Assembly: GCA_031285205.1 (NCBI GenBank)
Contig: JAITWO010000019.1
Span: forward strand, 42,870 to 106,869
Direction: 5' to 3'
Length of the DNA stretch: 64,000 nt
Source: Methanomassiliicoccaceae archaeon
GTDB taxonomy: Archaea; Thermoplasmatota; Thermoplasmata; Methanomassiliicoccales; Methanomethylophilaceae
Below, one piece after another: positions 7,604 to 16,824 of this stretch (positions are counted from its first letter, which is position 1; the number at the start of each line of letters is the position of its first letter). The translations under genes and the position numbers were made by a program. Under the pieces are notes generated by a model, which saw only the letters and a program-made list of their open reading frames with translations, made no database searches and was not told the DNA's origin.

Positions 7604-9907
7604 ATGGCCCCCAACGATCTGATGATGAAGCGCGATGTTCCTTTTCAGCTGTACGATATAAAGATAAGGGATGCGAAGGACGATGACCTTGGATATGTAT
7701 CAAAAGAATTAGGCCTCGGCCTCTCCCTTGATGAGATGAAGACCGTAAAAAAATATTTCGTCTCAGAGAAAAGAGACCCCACTGACATAGAGCTGCAGTC
7801 TCTCGGGCAGGCATGGAGCGAGCACTGTTGCTACAAGAGCTCCAAGCTCGCACTGAAAGAATATGTGTTCGGGATAGATCATAAGGACGTGATGTCACGC
7901 GGTGATGCGGGCGTTATGAGATTTGATAAGAAACACGGATATGCGCTGAGGATCGAGAGTCACAACCACCCTTCCGCCGTCGAACCCTACGGGGGGGCCG
8001 CTACAGGCGTGGGCGGCATTTTAAGGGATGTTGTGTGCATGGGCGCTGACCCGGTGGGCGTGGTTGACCCGTTCTGCTTCGGTATGATAGACACCACGAA
8101 AAAATTACCGAAGGGAACAAAACACCCCAAGGAATTGCTGAAGAGGGCGGTTGACGGCGGGCGCGATTACTGTAATGTGGTGAATGTTCCGTGCGTATCG
8201 GGGGCGTTCTTCTTTGATGAGAGATACACCGGGAATTGTTTGGTGAACGTCGGCGCGCTGGGCATCGTCAGGAACAGGGACCTCAGGAACAACTTCGTCA
8301 GTGGGCCCGGAGAGATATTGGTGCTCTGCGGCGAGCCCACCGGGCGCGACGGTATACATGGCGTTAATTTTGCATCGGTGGCCCTGGAGACTGATGCGGA
8401 GAACAGGAGTGCGAAGCACGGCGTGAGCCCGATACCGAGGCGGTTCGTTCTGGCTGCAACGCTGGAGGCGAACAAGGCCGGCCTCGTCACCGGCATGAAG
8501 GACCTGGGAGGAGGAGGGTTGAGCTGCGTGGTCGGCGAGATGGCGCTGGGCGCAGGATGCGGCGCGGAAGTGAATCTGGACAAGGCGCCGCTCAGGGAGA
8601 AGGACATGGACCCATGGGAGATATGGGTCTCCGAGACGCAGGAGCGTATGATGCTCGCCGTGAAGGAGAAGAACGTGAAGAAGGTGCTTGCGATATTCAA
8701 AAAGCATAAAGTTCCGGCCGTGGCCGTCGGAAAGAGCACCGATGTCCCGAGGACCAGGATATTCTGGAAAAATGAACTGATATTCGACATGGACCTGGAG
8801 TTCCTTACAGGAGGCCCGGTGTACAGGAGGCCGTATGACCTCCCTAAGTTCTCGACCAAAGAGGACGAGAAGATGCCGAAGTTACCTGCGAATGATGATA
8901 TCATACTTTCGTTGCTGTCTGACCTGAACATATCATCCAGGGAGTGGGCCATAAAACAGTTCGAGAAAAAGGGGAAAAGAACGGTCGCGGGACCGACGGC
9001 CGGCAGCGGGCCGGGGGATGCGAGCGTGATCGCCCCGGTCGCCGGAAGCGATAAGGGGCTGGCGGTGACCGTCGGCTGCAACCCGTGGTTGGTCGCTGCG
9101 GACCCGTACCGCGGAAGTAAAGGATGCATCGACGAGACGTGCCGCAATTTAGTTGCGGTGGGTGCGAGGCCACATGCGTTCACGGACTGTCTGAACTTCG
9201 GCAATCCTGAGAAGCCGGACCGTATGGGAGTTCTCAGGGAGTCGGTGAGAGGATTGGGCGAGATGGCCAAGAACCTTAAGATCCCGATACCGTCGGGGAA
9301 CGTGAGCTTATACAATGAATCGTCCAACGGAGTCTGCATACTGCCGACACCGATGGTCATAGGCACGGGACTGATCGCCGACATCTCGAAAACAATAACG
9401 GCGGACCTGAAAGGTAAAGGGAATATGCTCTTCCTGATCGGCGACACCAGGGACGAAATGGGCGGCTCGCTGCTGTTCAGAAAGTACGGGGGAGAAGGGG
9501 GAGCGGTCCCGGACGCTGACCCTGCTGTCCTGAAGAGACTGATGGACCGTCTGCTTAAGGCCATGGGCGACGATCTGGTGCTGAGCTGTCATGACTGCTC
9601 GGACGGAGGGTTCGCGGTCGCGATGGCGGAGATGTGCATCGCCGGTAATGTCGGAGCGGATCTGGACCTTTCTAAGATCAAAGGAACGGACACCGTGAAG
9701 TTATATTCAGAAAGCAACAGCAGATGGATCGCCGAGGTCTCCAGGGACAATGCGGATGCGTTCAAAAAGATCCTCGGCAGGAAGGCGGTGCTCATCGGAA
9801 AGACGGCCGGTTCCCGGCTGAAGATCGCGGATGCGGACGTGGATGTTGCCGTGAAAGATATGAAGGCCGCATGGAAGGCCCCCGTAGGAAAAGTCATGAG
9901 ATCCTGA
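7604..9907 (+). CDS. purL: phosphoribosylformylglycinamidine synthase subunit PurL
   Basis: PurL performs the ATP-dependent amidation of FGAR to FGAM in purine synthesis, with ammonia supplied by PurQ (and PurS as linker); neither partner is in this window. The 767 residues match the small archaeal/Gram-positive PurL. The 'ESHNHPSAVEPYGGAATGVGG' region near residue 118, 'DLGGGGLSCVVGEMA' and the second-half 'HDCSDGGFAVAMAEM' are characteristic. Start ATG follows AAGGTGA at 6-base spacing. The gene has a leader of about 80 bases and a strong terminator. Confidence 0.96.
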   Translation: MAPNDLMMKRDVPFQLYDIKIRDAKDDDLGYVSKELGLGLSLDEMKTVKKYFVSEKRDPTDIELQSLGQAWSEHCCYKSSKLALKEYVFGIDHKDVMSRGDAGVMRFDKKHGYALRIESHNHPSAVEPYGGAATGVGGILRDVVCMGADPVGVVDPFCFGMIDTTKKLPKGTKHPKELLKRAVDGGRDYCNVVNVPCVSGAFFFDERYTGNCLVNVGALGIVRNRDLRNNFVSGPGEILVLCGEPTGRDGIHGVNFASVALETDAENRSAKHGVSPIPRRFVLAATLEANKAGLVTGMKDLGGGGLSCVVGEMALGAGCGAEVNLDKAPLREKDMDPWEIWVSETQERMMLAVKEKNVKKVLAIFKKHKVPAVAVGKSTDVPRTRIFWKNELIFDMDLEFLTGGPVYRRPYDLPKFSTKEDEKMPKLPANDDIILSLLSDLNISSREWAIKQFEKKGKRTVAGPTAGSGPGDASVIAPVAGSDKGLAVTVGCNPWLVAADPYRGSKGCIDETCRNLVAVGARPHAFTDCLNFGNPEKPDRMGVLRESVRGLGEMAKNLKIPIPSGNVSLYNESSNGVCILPTPMVIGTGLIADISKTITADLKGKGNMLFLIGDTRDEMGGSLLFRKYGGEGGAVPDADPAVLKRLMDRLLKAMGDDLVLSCHDCSDGGFAVAMAEMCIAGNVGADLDLSKIKGTDTVKLYSESNSRWIAEVSRDNADAFKKILGRKAVLIGKTAGSRLKIADADVDVAVKDMKAAWKAPVGKVMRS

Positions 9908-9918
9908 ACAAATACGAA

Positions 9919-9946
9919 GAAGGCATGCCCGCATGCCTTCATTTTC
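9919..9946 (+). terminator. purL terminator
   Basis: GAAGGCATGC and GCATGCCTTC (9919-9928 and 9931-9940) are perfect 10-bp arms separated by CC, followed by ATTTTC, twelve bases after the purL stop. Confidence 0.8.
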
Positions 9947-10118
9947 TGTTCCTCTGAACGCCTGACAGTATGCTGGCTCGTCTCATTTCTTGTTTAGTTC
10001 CATAATACATGCAACGATGGTTCGAACGGTTTGCCACGGATGACGCATAATATCCCTTATATTCAATATTTAAATCATAACTGTGTTCCATGTATACATC
10101 GAACGGACGGTCCTGCGA

Positions 10119-10796
10119 ATGATGAAGAAGGAATTCATGAACAACGGCGTGAAGATATCATACGTGAAGAGGGGGGCCGGGCGGCCGTTCATCCTTCTGC
10201 ACGGGAACGGCGAGGATCATTCGTTGTTCGATGACATAGCGGGGCGTCTTTCCGAGGAAGGATATGAGGTCTATACGCCGGACTCGAGAGGACACGGCAA
10301 TTCCGATAAGGTGAGACGGCTGAGATATGAGGATATGGCTGACGATATCATTGGTCTGATAAACCACGAGGGCCTTTCCGGAAATGATAGGCCGATACTG
10401 TTCGGATTCTCTGACGGCGGAATAGTCGGCCTACTGATCGCAATGAGATGTCCTGATATGTTGAAAAGATTGATCGTCGCCGGTGTGAACCTTTCGCCTG
10501 ATGGGATAATTCTCAAAATACGTGCGGCAATGCGCCTGGCGTTCCTTTTCACGAGGTCCGATCTGTTACGTTTAATGTTGACGCAGCCTGATATCAGGAA
10601 GGAGCGGCTTTCTTCTGTCACTGTTCCGCTCATTGTCCTTCATGCTGAAAGGGATATGGTCAAATTATCGCATTCCTTATCAATAAACGAAGCGGTCAAA
10701 GACGTAAAACTTATGATAGTGAAGGGCGAGACACATGGGAGCTACATAAAGGATAATACAAAACTGTATGATCTGCTGGCACCTTTGCTCGGGTGA
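10119..10796 (+). CDS. alpha/beta hydrolase
   Basis: This 225-residue protein has the alpha/beta-hydrolase fold order: oxyanion segment 'ILLHGNGEDH', 'PDSRGHGNSDK', nucleophile elbow GFSDGG (catalytic Ser), then an acid in 'LHAERDMV' and a histidine in 'KGETHGSY'. It probably hydrolyses a small ester or similar substrate, which cannot be specified. ATG at 10119 or 10122 suits a TATA element at 10063-10075; an ATG at 10137 after AAGGA is also possible. It stands alone and converges on the ClbS-like gene. Confidence 0.85.
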   Translation: MMKKEFMNNGVKISYVKRGAGRPFILLHGNGEDHSLFDDIAGRLSEEGYEVYTPDSRGHGNSDKVRRLRYEDMADDIIGLINHEGLSGNDRPILFGFSDGGIVGLLIAMRCPDMLKRLIVAGVNLSPDGIILKIRAAMRLAFLFTRSDLLRLMLTQPDIRKERLSSVTVPLIVLHAERDMVKLSHSLSINEAVKDVKLMIVKGETHGSYIKDNTKLYDLLAPLLG

Positions 10797-10833
10797 TGTT
10801 TATCCTCCGATGTGAATGATAGGTCGTGCGGCC

Positions 10834-11376
10834 TTATCTTTTAATCATTTTAATGTGCAACTTTATTTTCCCGATCGCCCAGTCATAATGGCTGGATGTG
10901 CCGCTTATGAAGTATGTTGCGAGGTTGGTGCTCTTTGTCCATTTGTAATGTCCTTTCCTGAACAGTTCATCTTCGGTGTGCGAGGTGGCAATCGTTATTA
11001 TTTCGCTGTGACTCCCTTTCAGCATCTCTTTGGCGTCCTTTAGCGGCGTGCTCTGATATTTCTCCCATATTTTCTGATTCAGGTCCGGAAGCGTCTGCCA
11101 CGTGTACCCTTCTCCCGGGACTGCGGGAATACCTCCCTTGATCACGCCTTCGTTATGCCATCCCATTATCATCTGATGCCACTCGTATAAATGCACAATA
11201 ACGTCCCGAAGGTTCTTGTCACGCTTCCAATGCGGCTCATTCCTCTTCGGGTCATCTCCGAACATGAACGGTGTGTTCTGCTCTTCATCCGTCATAGAGC
11301 CCATGAGGGCCCATAATCTGCTGAACTCTTCGTCCGCTGCCTTAAGAAGGTCCTGTTTCGTTGTCGGCCTGGGCAT
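10834..11376 (-). CDS. ClbS/DfsB family four-helix protein
   Basis: The 180-residue sequence, starting MPRPTTKQDLL and containing 'WHQMIMGWHNEG', 'TWQTLPDLNQKIWEKYQ' and 'SHYDWAIGKIK', matches the ClbS/DfsB family as I know it. ClbS in enterobacteria protects against colibactin by acting as a cyclopropane hydrolase, but most relatives are of unknown function, so no toxin link is claimed here. The family is mainly bacterial, so transfer is likely. It ends in TAA and lies just downstream of tRNA-Arg in the same direction. Confidence 0.8.
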   Translation of the reverse strand: MPRPTTKQDLLKAADEEFSRLWALMGSMTDEEQNTPFMFGDDPKRNEPHWKRDKNLRDVIVHLYEWHQMIMGWHNEGVIKGGIPAVPGEGYTWQTLPDLNQKIWEKYQSTPLKDAKEMLKGSHSEIITIATSHTEDELFRKGHYKWTKSTNLATYFISGTSSHYDWAIGKIKLHIKMIKR

Positions 11377-11411
11377 ATCTGTCCTCTCCTGTCCGTTACG
11401 ATGCTGCGTGG

Positions 11412-11484
11412 CGGGCGTGCCGGGATTCGAACCCGGGTCATCGGCTTCGAAGGCCGAAAGGATAATCCTCTACCCTACACGCCC
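11412..11484 (-). tRNA. tRNA-Arg (UCG)
   Basis: The minus strand starts GGGCGTG, which pairs with CACGCCC at the 3' end. The anticodon arm is TCGGC-CTTCGAA-GCCGA with anticodon TCG, and the T arm CCGGG-TTCGAAT-CCCGG is canonical. The discriminator base is G and CCA is not encoded. It reads CGA/CGG-type arginine codons. Confidence 0.93.
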
Positions 11485-11575
11485 CGTTCCTCTGTAGGAA
11501 CGTGTTATTGATAATGTTATCTTACAAAAACATAGAATAAGTCCTCGGCGATACCGGAAGAAGGGAGAACGGAAC

Positions 11576-12883
11576 GTGGCTGATGCAGATATGATCTATG
11601 TGATACTCATCTGCGCATTCAGCTGCCTGGGGATGGTCGTTGCGGCCGTTCTGAGGCCCGAGATGAGGATACGGAGCGTCAGGATGAGCACATACTGGAT
11701 GATGACGTCGGTAGGCGCGCTTCTTTTGATATTGTTCCGATTCATAAGCATCGGTGATGTCCACACCGGCCTGACCGGTGACGGAAGCATCAATCCCGTC
11801 AAGATCCTTCTGCTTTTCATCTCGATGACGCTGCTTTCCATATTTTTGGACGAGACGGGGTTTTTCAGATATTTGGCGAATGCGGTCCTCAGAAGGTCCG
11901 GTTCCGGTCAGATGAAACTGTTTACGGCGTTCTTCATTACGATATCGGTACTCACCATCTTCACGTCCAACGATATCATCATTTTGACGTTCACCCCGTT
12001 CATCTGCTATTTCGCGAAGAATGCGAAGATCGACCCCGTGCCGTACCTTATAATGGAGTTCGTGGCGGCGAACACGGCATCGATGCTATTGATAATCGGG
12101 AACCCGACGAACATATATCTTGCGACATCGCACGGAATTGATTTCATTGATTATCTGAGTGTTATGGCATTACCGACCGTTGCCGCCGTGATCGCCGCAT
12201 ATATCATGTTGTTCTTCCTGTTCCGGAAGAAGCTCAGATCGCCGATCTCCGCTTCTGTGACCGATGCCACGATAGAACAAAAGACGCTGTTAACGATCGG
12301 TCTTCTACTGTTATCGGTGTGCACCGTGATGCTCGCTCTGTCATCGTACCTGAACATCGAGATGTATCTTGTCGCATCTGTCTCCGCCTTGATCCTCTTT
12401 GTTCTTGCACTGATCGCATCAATTGTTTCGAGACGTTCACCCGAAGAGCTTGGGCGTACCTTGAAAAGAGTCCCGTGGGGCATTGTTCCGTTCGTCATCT
12501 CAATGTTCATCCTCGTCCTTGCGTTGGAAAAGGTCGGGGCGACCGCAGACCTCGGCGGGCTGTTCGGTGACGATAACGTCTTTGTTTACGGATTTGCGTC
12601 CGCCCTTTTCTCGAACGCGATAAACAACATCCCGATGAGCGTCCTGTTCACATCGATAACCATCGGTGCCGGAGGTTCGCCATCCATTGTCTATGCGTCC
12701 GTGATAGGGTCCAATATCGGTGCGTTCCTCACACCGATAGGTGCGCTCGCAGGAATCCTGTGGTTATCCATCCTGAAAGATAACGGCATTGATTTCTCGT
12801 TCATGCGTTTCGTCAGGTATGGGGTCATTGTTGTCATCCCGGTGCTGTCGGCGGCCCTGATCGGGCTGGCACTGGTGACCTGA
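11576..12883 (+). CDS. ArsB/NhaD-type ion transporter (IT superfamily)
   Basis: This 435-residue membrane protein has about 11-12 helices. The first-half motif 'FTSNDIIILTFTPFICYF' and 'IIGNPTNIYLA', and the mirrored second-half 'FSNAINNIPMSVLF' and 'SNIGAFLTPIGALAGILW', are the paired hairpin signatures of the ArsB/CitM/NhaD ion transporter superfamily. The substrate (arsenite, Na+/H+ or carboxylate) cannot be decided from sequence; no arsR or arsA neighbour is present. The GTG start at 11576 is supported by GGGAGA 7 bases upstream; ATG 11591 is the alternative. Confidence 0.88.
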   Translation: MADADMIYVILICAFSCLGMVVAAVLRPEMRIRSVRMSTYWMMTSVGALLLILFRFISIGDVHTGLTGDGSINPVKILLLFISMTLLSIFLDETGFFRYLANAVLRRSGSGQMKLFTAFFITISVLTIFTSNDIIILTFTPFICYFAKNAKIDPVPYLIMEFVAANTASMLLIIGNPTNIYLATSHGIDFIDYLSVMALPTVAAVIAAYIMLFFLFRKKLRSPISASVTDATIEQKTLLTIGLLLLSVCTVMLALSSYLNIEMYLVASVSALILFVLALIASIVSRRSPEELGRTLKRVPWGIVPFVISMFILVLALEKVGATADLGGLFGDDNVFVYGFASALFSNAINNIPMSVLFTSITIGAGGSPSIVYASVIGSNIGAFLTPIGALAGILWLSILKDNGIDFSFMRFVRYGVIVVIPVLSAALIGLALVT

Positions 12884-12949
12884 GTATATCTTTAATCAAC
12901 ACTATTATACTGCCGTGCGGATATGTATCCGGCAAACGGTTTAGGGAGA

Positions 12950-14380
12950 ATGAACATAACAAGAACAAAGATTACTGCGACCCTTGCGATCGCAATGATG
13001 TCTGTTTTGACTGTGTCTGCGTTCGGCGGTCTTTTTGCCGATCCGGTGGACGACGCGGATGCGATCATAGGTGATGGTGCCGCCGTGGCAGGCTATCCGC
13101 TGATGTTCGGCCTGGCGATCGGCCCGAACAACGATGCGGTACCCCTGATGAGTTATCTCATAGGGTCTAACGGCGGCACCGTTCCTTTGGATGAGCGCGT
13201 ATACAATTATCCGCGGTCCGATACTTTCGCTCAATTCGAAACGTATCCTGACAGCGACCATCCTGACGGAGTGGCGTACGTATGGATTTATGATGACTCC
13301 GATAACATATATTTCATCCTGGACTGGACAAGTGACGATACGTATGATGCGGGGGACGATTATTTCACCGTATACATTAACGACGGCACCGGAGTGAGGT
13401 CGTACACACAGACCTCAACCGGAGGGGAATACGGCATCTCGGTGTTCGGGTATACTGATACTATAGATTACGAGCACATGTATTACGTGATCGCCGTGCC
13501 TAAGACAGAGATTGACAATGATCTGATAAAGGTCGGCTTTGAGATGTACGGCACTGTCAGCATATACGGAAAATTGGAATGGAACGAGACGCCACCTGAT
13601 GCCGCCTTCGTCGGAGAGGACGTAACATTCAGTCTGAAGTATTACGAAGCATCAACATACGGTGCCGATAAGCACAGGGTCTGGATCTTCCAATATGATG
13701 ACGACACCGACCTGACGGATTTCTTGAAATACAATAGTTTCGATGAGGACGGCTTCCGTTGGTGGAACGGAACCGGTTATACCTATTATGCCGGCCCCGT
13801 CACGGTGTTATGCCTCACAGACTTCTATCTGGAAGGGGGATCAGACCTGAGCGGTGTTGTAGACCTCGTTACATCATTCGATTTGGCGGGAACATACAAG
13901 CTCGCCGTCCTGATAAGTTATCTGAGCAGAGATGATGACGGGTCCGGCTACTTCTGGACAAGATCCGGCCTCGCGCCGCCCATCGCCGAGGTCGCAGTGT
14001 CCGCTGTCGCACCGACCATGACCGGTCCGACATCCCTATCGCTGACGGAAGGATATGCGGCAACATCAACGGATGCATACACAATAGGCGGCACTGTGCC
14101 CGTTACAGTCACGAAGACGAACGGTGACACGAAGATAACATGGAACGATACGACGAAGAAGCTGGACATCGCACCGGGCCTTACCGCAGGAACGTATGAG
14201 GTCATTCTCAAGGCAAGCAACATCTCCGGCACGGATGCGATGATAACGTTCACACTCACCGTGAACCCCCGGGGAGGTCCGGAAGGAGGGTCGGACATCC
14301 TCCTGATCGTCGGGATGGCTGCGGCGATAGCGATAGCGGGAGGTATTGCGGCATACTGGTTCCTGATCCGCAAAAAGTGA
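12950..14380 (+). CDS. membrane-anchored surface protein with Ig-like domain
   Basis: This 476-residue predicted exported protein has an N-terminal signal peptide (MNITRTK then a hydrophobic core ending near 'FGGLFADP'). A beta-rich region with many Asp/Tyr residues follows. Near residues 350-440 is an Ig-like domain ('PTSLSLTEGYAA...GTYEVILKASNISG') of the kind seen in archaeal adhesins. A C-terminal membrane helix 'LIVGMAAAIAIAGGIAAYWF' plus IRKK anchors it with the bulk outside. ATG 12950 is preferred over 12923 because it gives the cleaner signal peptide. Ligand unknown. Confidence 0.8.
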   Translation: MNITRTKITATLAIAMMSVLTVSAFGGLFADPVDDADAIIGDGAAVAGYPLMFGLAIGPNNDAVPLMSYLIGSNGGTVPLDERVYNYPRSDTFAQFETYPDSDHPDGVAYVWIYDDSDNIYFILDWTSDDTYDAGDDYFTVYINDGTGVRSYTQTSTGGEYGISVFGYTDTIDYEHMYYVIAVPKTEIDNDLIKVGFEMYGTVSIYGKLEWNETPPDAAFVGEDVTFSLKYYEASTYGADKHRVWIFQYDDDTDLTDFLKYNSFDEDGFRWWNGTGYTYYAGPVTVLCLTDFYLEGGSDLSGVVDLVTSFDLAGTYKLAVLISYLSRDDDGSGYFWTRSGLAPPIAEVAVSAVAPTMTGPTSLSLTEGYAATSTDAYTIGGTVPVTVTKTNGDTKITWNDTTKKLDIAPGLTAGTYEVILKASNISGTDAMITFTLTVNPRGGPEGGSDILLIVGMAAAIAIAGGIAAYWFLIRKK

Positions 14381-14404
14381 CCCGCTTCGTTAAACACATT
14401 AACA

Positions 14405-14433
14405 GGCGGCGCAGGCCGCCATACCTTTATTCT
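14405..14433 (+). terminator. hairpin after surface protein gene
   Basis: GGCGGC (14405-14410), loop GCAG, GCCGCC (14415-14420), then ATACCTTTATTC. The stem is GC-rich and the tail is moderately T-rich. Confidence 0.55.
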
Positions 14434-14522
14434 TCGCTCGCAGCCGTCCGCATCATTCGCGGACCGGCGGCGGTCATTGCGCCCCGTAATGAAAAAACGT
14501 TTATTGGTGACCCCGTTATACG

Positions 14523-15575
14523 ATGTTCATGGCCAAGGTCGTAATGAATCACGGAGCCGGCGGCGAGACGATGCAGGAGTTCCTTTCCAAACATATCGTC
14601 TCCCATTTTCCGAAGATGAGCTCTGATGTTCCGTTGAGTTCACTTGATGATTCCGCTGTGGTGGATGGTATTGTTTTCACAACGGACGGCCACACCGTGA
14701 AACCGCTATTCTTCCCGGGAGGGGATATCGGTTCATTGTCTGTTGCCGGAACAGTTAACGATATATCGGTCATGGGCGCACGCCCGCTGGCGCTGTCCTG
14801 CGCCGTGATCCTTGAAGAGGGTCTTGACATCGATGTTGTGGACAGGGTAATGGCCTCCGTCGGTAAGACGTCGGCGGAATGCGGCGTCCCGGTTGCGACA
14901 GGTGACACCAAGGTGGTAGAGGCGGGGGCAGTGGACAAGATGATGATCGTCACGTCCGGCATAGGCAGAAGGTCCGAACATATGGACCATAACCTTTCCG
15001 TTGCCTCCGGATACCGTAAGGTGGACTCGCATTGGCTCACCGACGATAACGTCAGGGACGGGGATGCGATAATCGTGTCCGGAACATTAGGGGATCATGG
15101 GGTCTCGCTGTTGTCCTTCCGAGAAGGTTACGGTTTCGAGAGCATCGTGAAGAGCGACATCGCCCCGCTGAACGGCCTTATCGGGAATGTGCTGAAGGTC
15201 GGCGGTGCCGTTGCCATGAAGGACCCTACCAGAGGCGGATTGGCGAACACCCTGAACGAATGGTCATCTAAGTCCAAGGTAGGCATAGAGCTGAAAGAAA
15301 AGGACATACCGCTGAAGGACGCCGTTGTGAACGCGTGTGACCTTTTGGGAATGGATCCGCTGAGCATAGGGAATGAAGGTAAGGTCGTCATTGCATGCGT
15401 CCCTGACATGGCAGATGCCGTCCTGAGGACGATAAGGTCGCATCCTCTCGGGAAGGATGCGAACATCATCGGATATGCTTCCTCTAAGATCAAACACGTG
15501 GCCATACGCACATCGGTCGGCGGGAGACGCATACTGGAGCCTCCGGTCGGGGACCCAGTGCCAAGGATATGTTAG
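14523..15575 (+). CDS. hypE: hydrogenase maturation protein HypE
   Basis: HypE dehydrates a carbamoyl group on its C-terminal cysteine to a thiocyanate, the cyanide donor for the [NiFe] hydrogenase iron. The 350-residue protein begins with 'NHGAGGETMQEFL', contains the AIRS-type ATP-binding motifs ('DDSAVVDG', 'TGDTKVVEAGAVDKM', 'MKDPTRGGLANTLNEWSS'), and ends in the diagnostic PRIC tail. It stops at TAG immediately after the catalytic Cys, so here amber must work as a stop for the enzyme to function. The partner HypF is not in the window; hypB lies 14 kb away. Confidence 0.97.
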   Translation: MFMAKVVMNHGAGGETMQEFLSKHIVSHFPKMSSDVPLSSLDDSAVVDGIVFTTDGHTVKPLFFPGGDIGSLSVAGTVNDISVMGARPLALSCAVILEEGLDIDVVDRVMASVGKTSAECGVPVATGDTKVVEAGAVDKMMIVTSGIGRRSEHMDHNLSVASGYRKVDSHWLTDDNVRDGDAIIVSGTLGDHGVSLLSFREGYGFESIVKSDIAPLNGLIGNVLKVGGAVAMKDPTRGGLANTLNEWSSKSKVGIELKEKDIPLKDAVVNACDLLGMDPLSIGNEGKVVIACVPDMADAVLRTIRSHPLGKDANIIGYASSKIKHVAIRTSVGGRRILEPPVGDPVPRIC

Positions 15576-15632
15576 GCGGTGCAAAGTATTTCAATCTGCA
15601 GACTATGAGTGCAACCATAATACGGTGTATCA

Positions 15633-16823
15633 ATGGTAACATTCCTTCCGTTCCCGGGTTACAGGCCTTCTCTGAAGAACAACGAGGACATCGGCGACCG
15701 AATATCGCCGCCTTATGATGTCATAAACGATGAATACCTCAAAGAGCTGCAAGAGAACAAGAATAATGTCACCAGGCTGACATTAAGTCCGGAGAACAGC
15801 CGCTACAAGAGGTCAAGGGATGAGCTTGAATCCTGGATAAAGGACGGTTCGCTGGTGCAGGACGCGAATTCGTTCTACCTCTACAGACAGAACTTCGTCA
15901 GTGACGGAAAGAAAATGACCAGGACGGGCATCGTCGGCATCCTGAGAACAGAACCGTATGAGAACGGCAATGTGATCCCGCACGAGGAGACGTTCTCCAA
16001 GGTCAAGGAGGACAGACTCAACTTACTGAGGGACATGGAAACCCATTTAGAATCAATATTCGGGATATTCGAGGGATTCAGCAAAGGCCTTGACGATAAG
16101 ATATCGAAAGCGGCGGAGAAGCTGTACTATTACGTTGACAGCAGCGATGTTGAGCATATCTATTACAAGATATCGGATAAGAAGGTAACTGATGCGATCA
16201 CCAAAGAACTGAAGGGGCAGAAGATGCTCATCGCCGACGGCCATCACAGGTATGAGACCGCACTTAATTACTCGCTCGAGAACCCTGACAACGAACTGAA
16301 AGGCTATGTGCTGGCAACCATTGTGTCCTCTGATGACCCCGGACTGGTGATCTGGCCTACGCACCGTCTTCTTGATTCGCGGTCGGTGAATGAGGATGAC
16401 GCGATAAGGAAGATCAGGGGGATGATGAAGGTTGCTGATGCCGGCTCCGTTGATGATATGTGCAACGAGCTGCCTAAATGGCAGATGGGGCTGATGTTCA
16501 GATCAGGGAGATGCCTCCTCGCGAGACATGAGAACCCGGGCGACCCGTTATGGTCCCTGGACACGTACGTTGCGCAGGAGATCGTTATCAAAAGAGCATA
16601 CGGGTACGATGAAGGTGACGTGAAGGTGTCATACGATGCGGTGCTGGATTCCGTCATCAGGAAGATGGGATACGGGAAACATGATGCCGCCATAGTTCTT
16701 AACATACCCAGCCTGAAGACCATATGGGACCTCTCATCGATAGGGAAGAGGATGCCTAAGAAGACCACATATTTCTTCCCGAAGATATGGTCCGGCTTCG
16801 TGTTCTATAAGATGAGTCGGTGA
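15633..16823 (+). CDS. DUF1015 family protein
   Basis: This 396-residue protein matches the DUF1015 family: N-terminal 'PFPGYRPSLKN...ISPPYDVIN', the central 'YLYRQNFVSDGKKMTRTGIVGIL', 'IPHEETFSKVKEDRLNLL' and the conserved 'MLIADGHHRYETALNY'. The Asp-Gly-His-His segment suggests metal or nucleotide binding, but the biochemical role of the family is not known to me. It precedes the SPL-like radical SAM gene by one base and is probably co-transcribed with it. Confidence 0.9.
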   Translation: MVTFLPFPGYRPSLKNNEDIGDRISPPYDVINDEYLKELQENKNNVTRLTLSPENSRYKRSRDELESWIKDGSLVQDANSFYLYRQNFVSDGKKMTRTGIVGILRTEPYENGNVIPHEETFSKVKEDRLNLLRDMETHLESIFGIFEGFSKGLDDKISKAAEKLYYYVDSSDVEHIYYKISDKKVTDAITKELKGQKMLIADGHHRYETALNYSLENPDNELKGYVLATIVSSDDPGLVIWPTHRLLDSRSVNEDDAIRKIRGMMKVADAGSVDDMCNELPKWQMGLMFRSGRCLLARHENPGDPLWSLDTYVAQEIVIKRAYGYDEGDVKVSYDAVLDSVIRKMGYGKHDAAIVLNIPSLKTIWDLSSIGKRMPKKTTYFFPKIWSGFVFYKMSR

Positions 16824-16824
16824 G

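Noticed and set aside
8167..9564. A 465-codon frame on the minus strand inside purL
   Set aside because: It lies wholly opposite a well-conserved purL and its composition is that of a reverse-frame shadow; no domain is visible.
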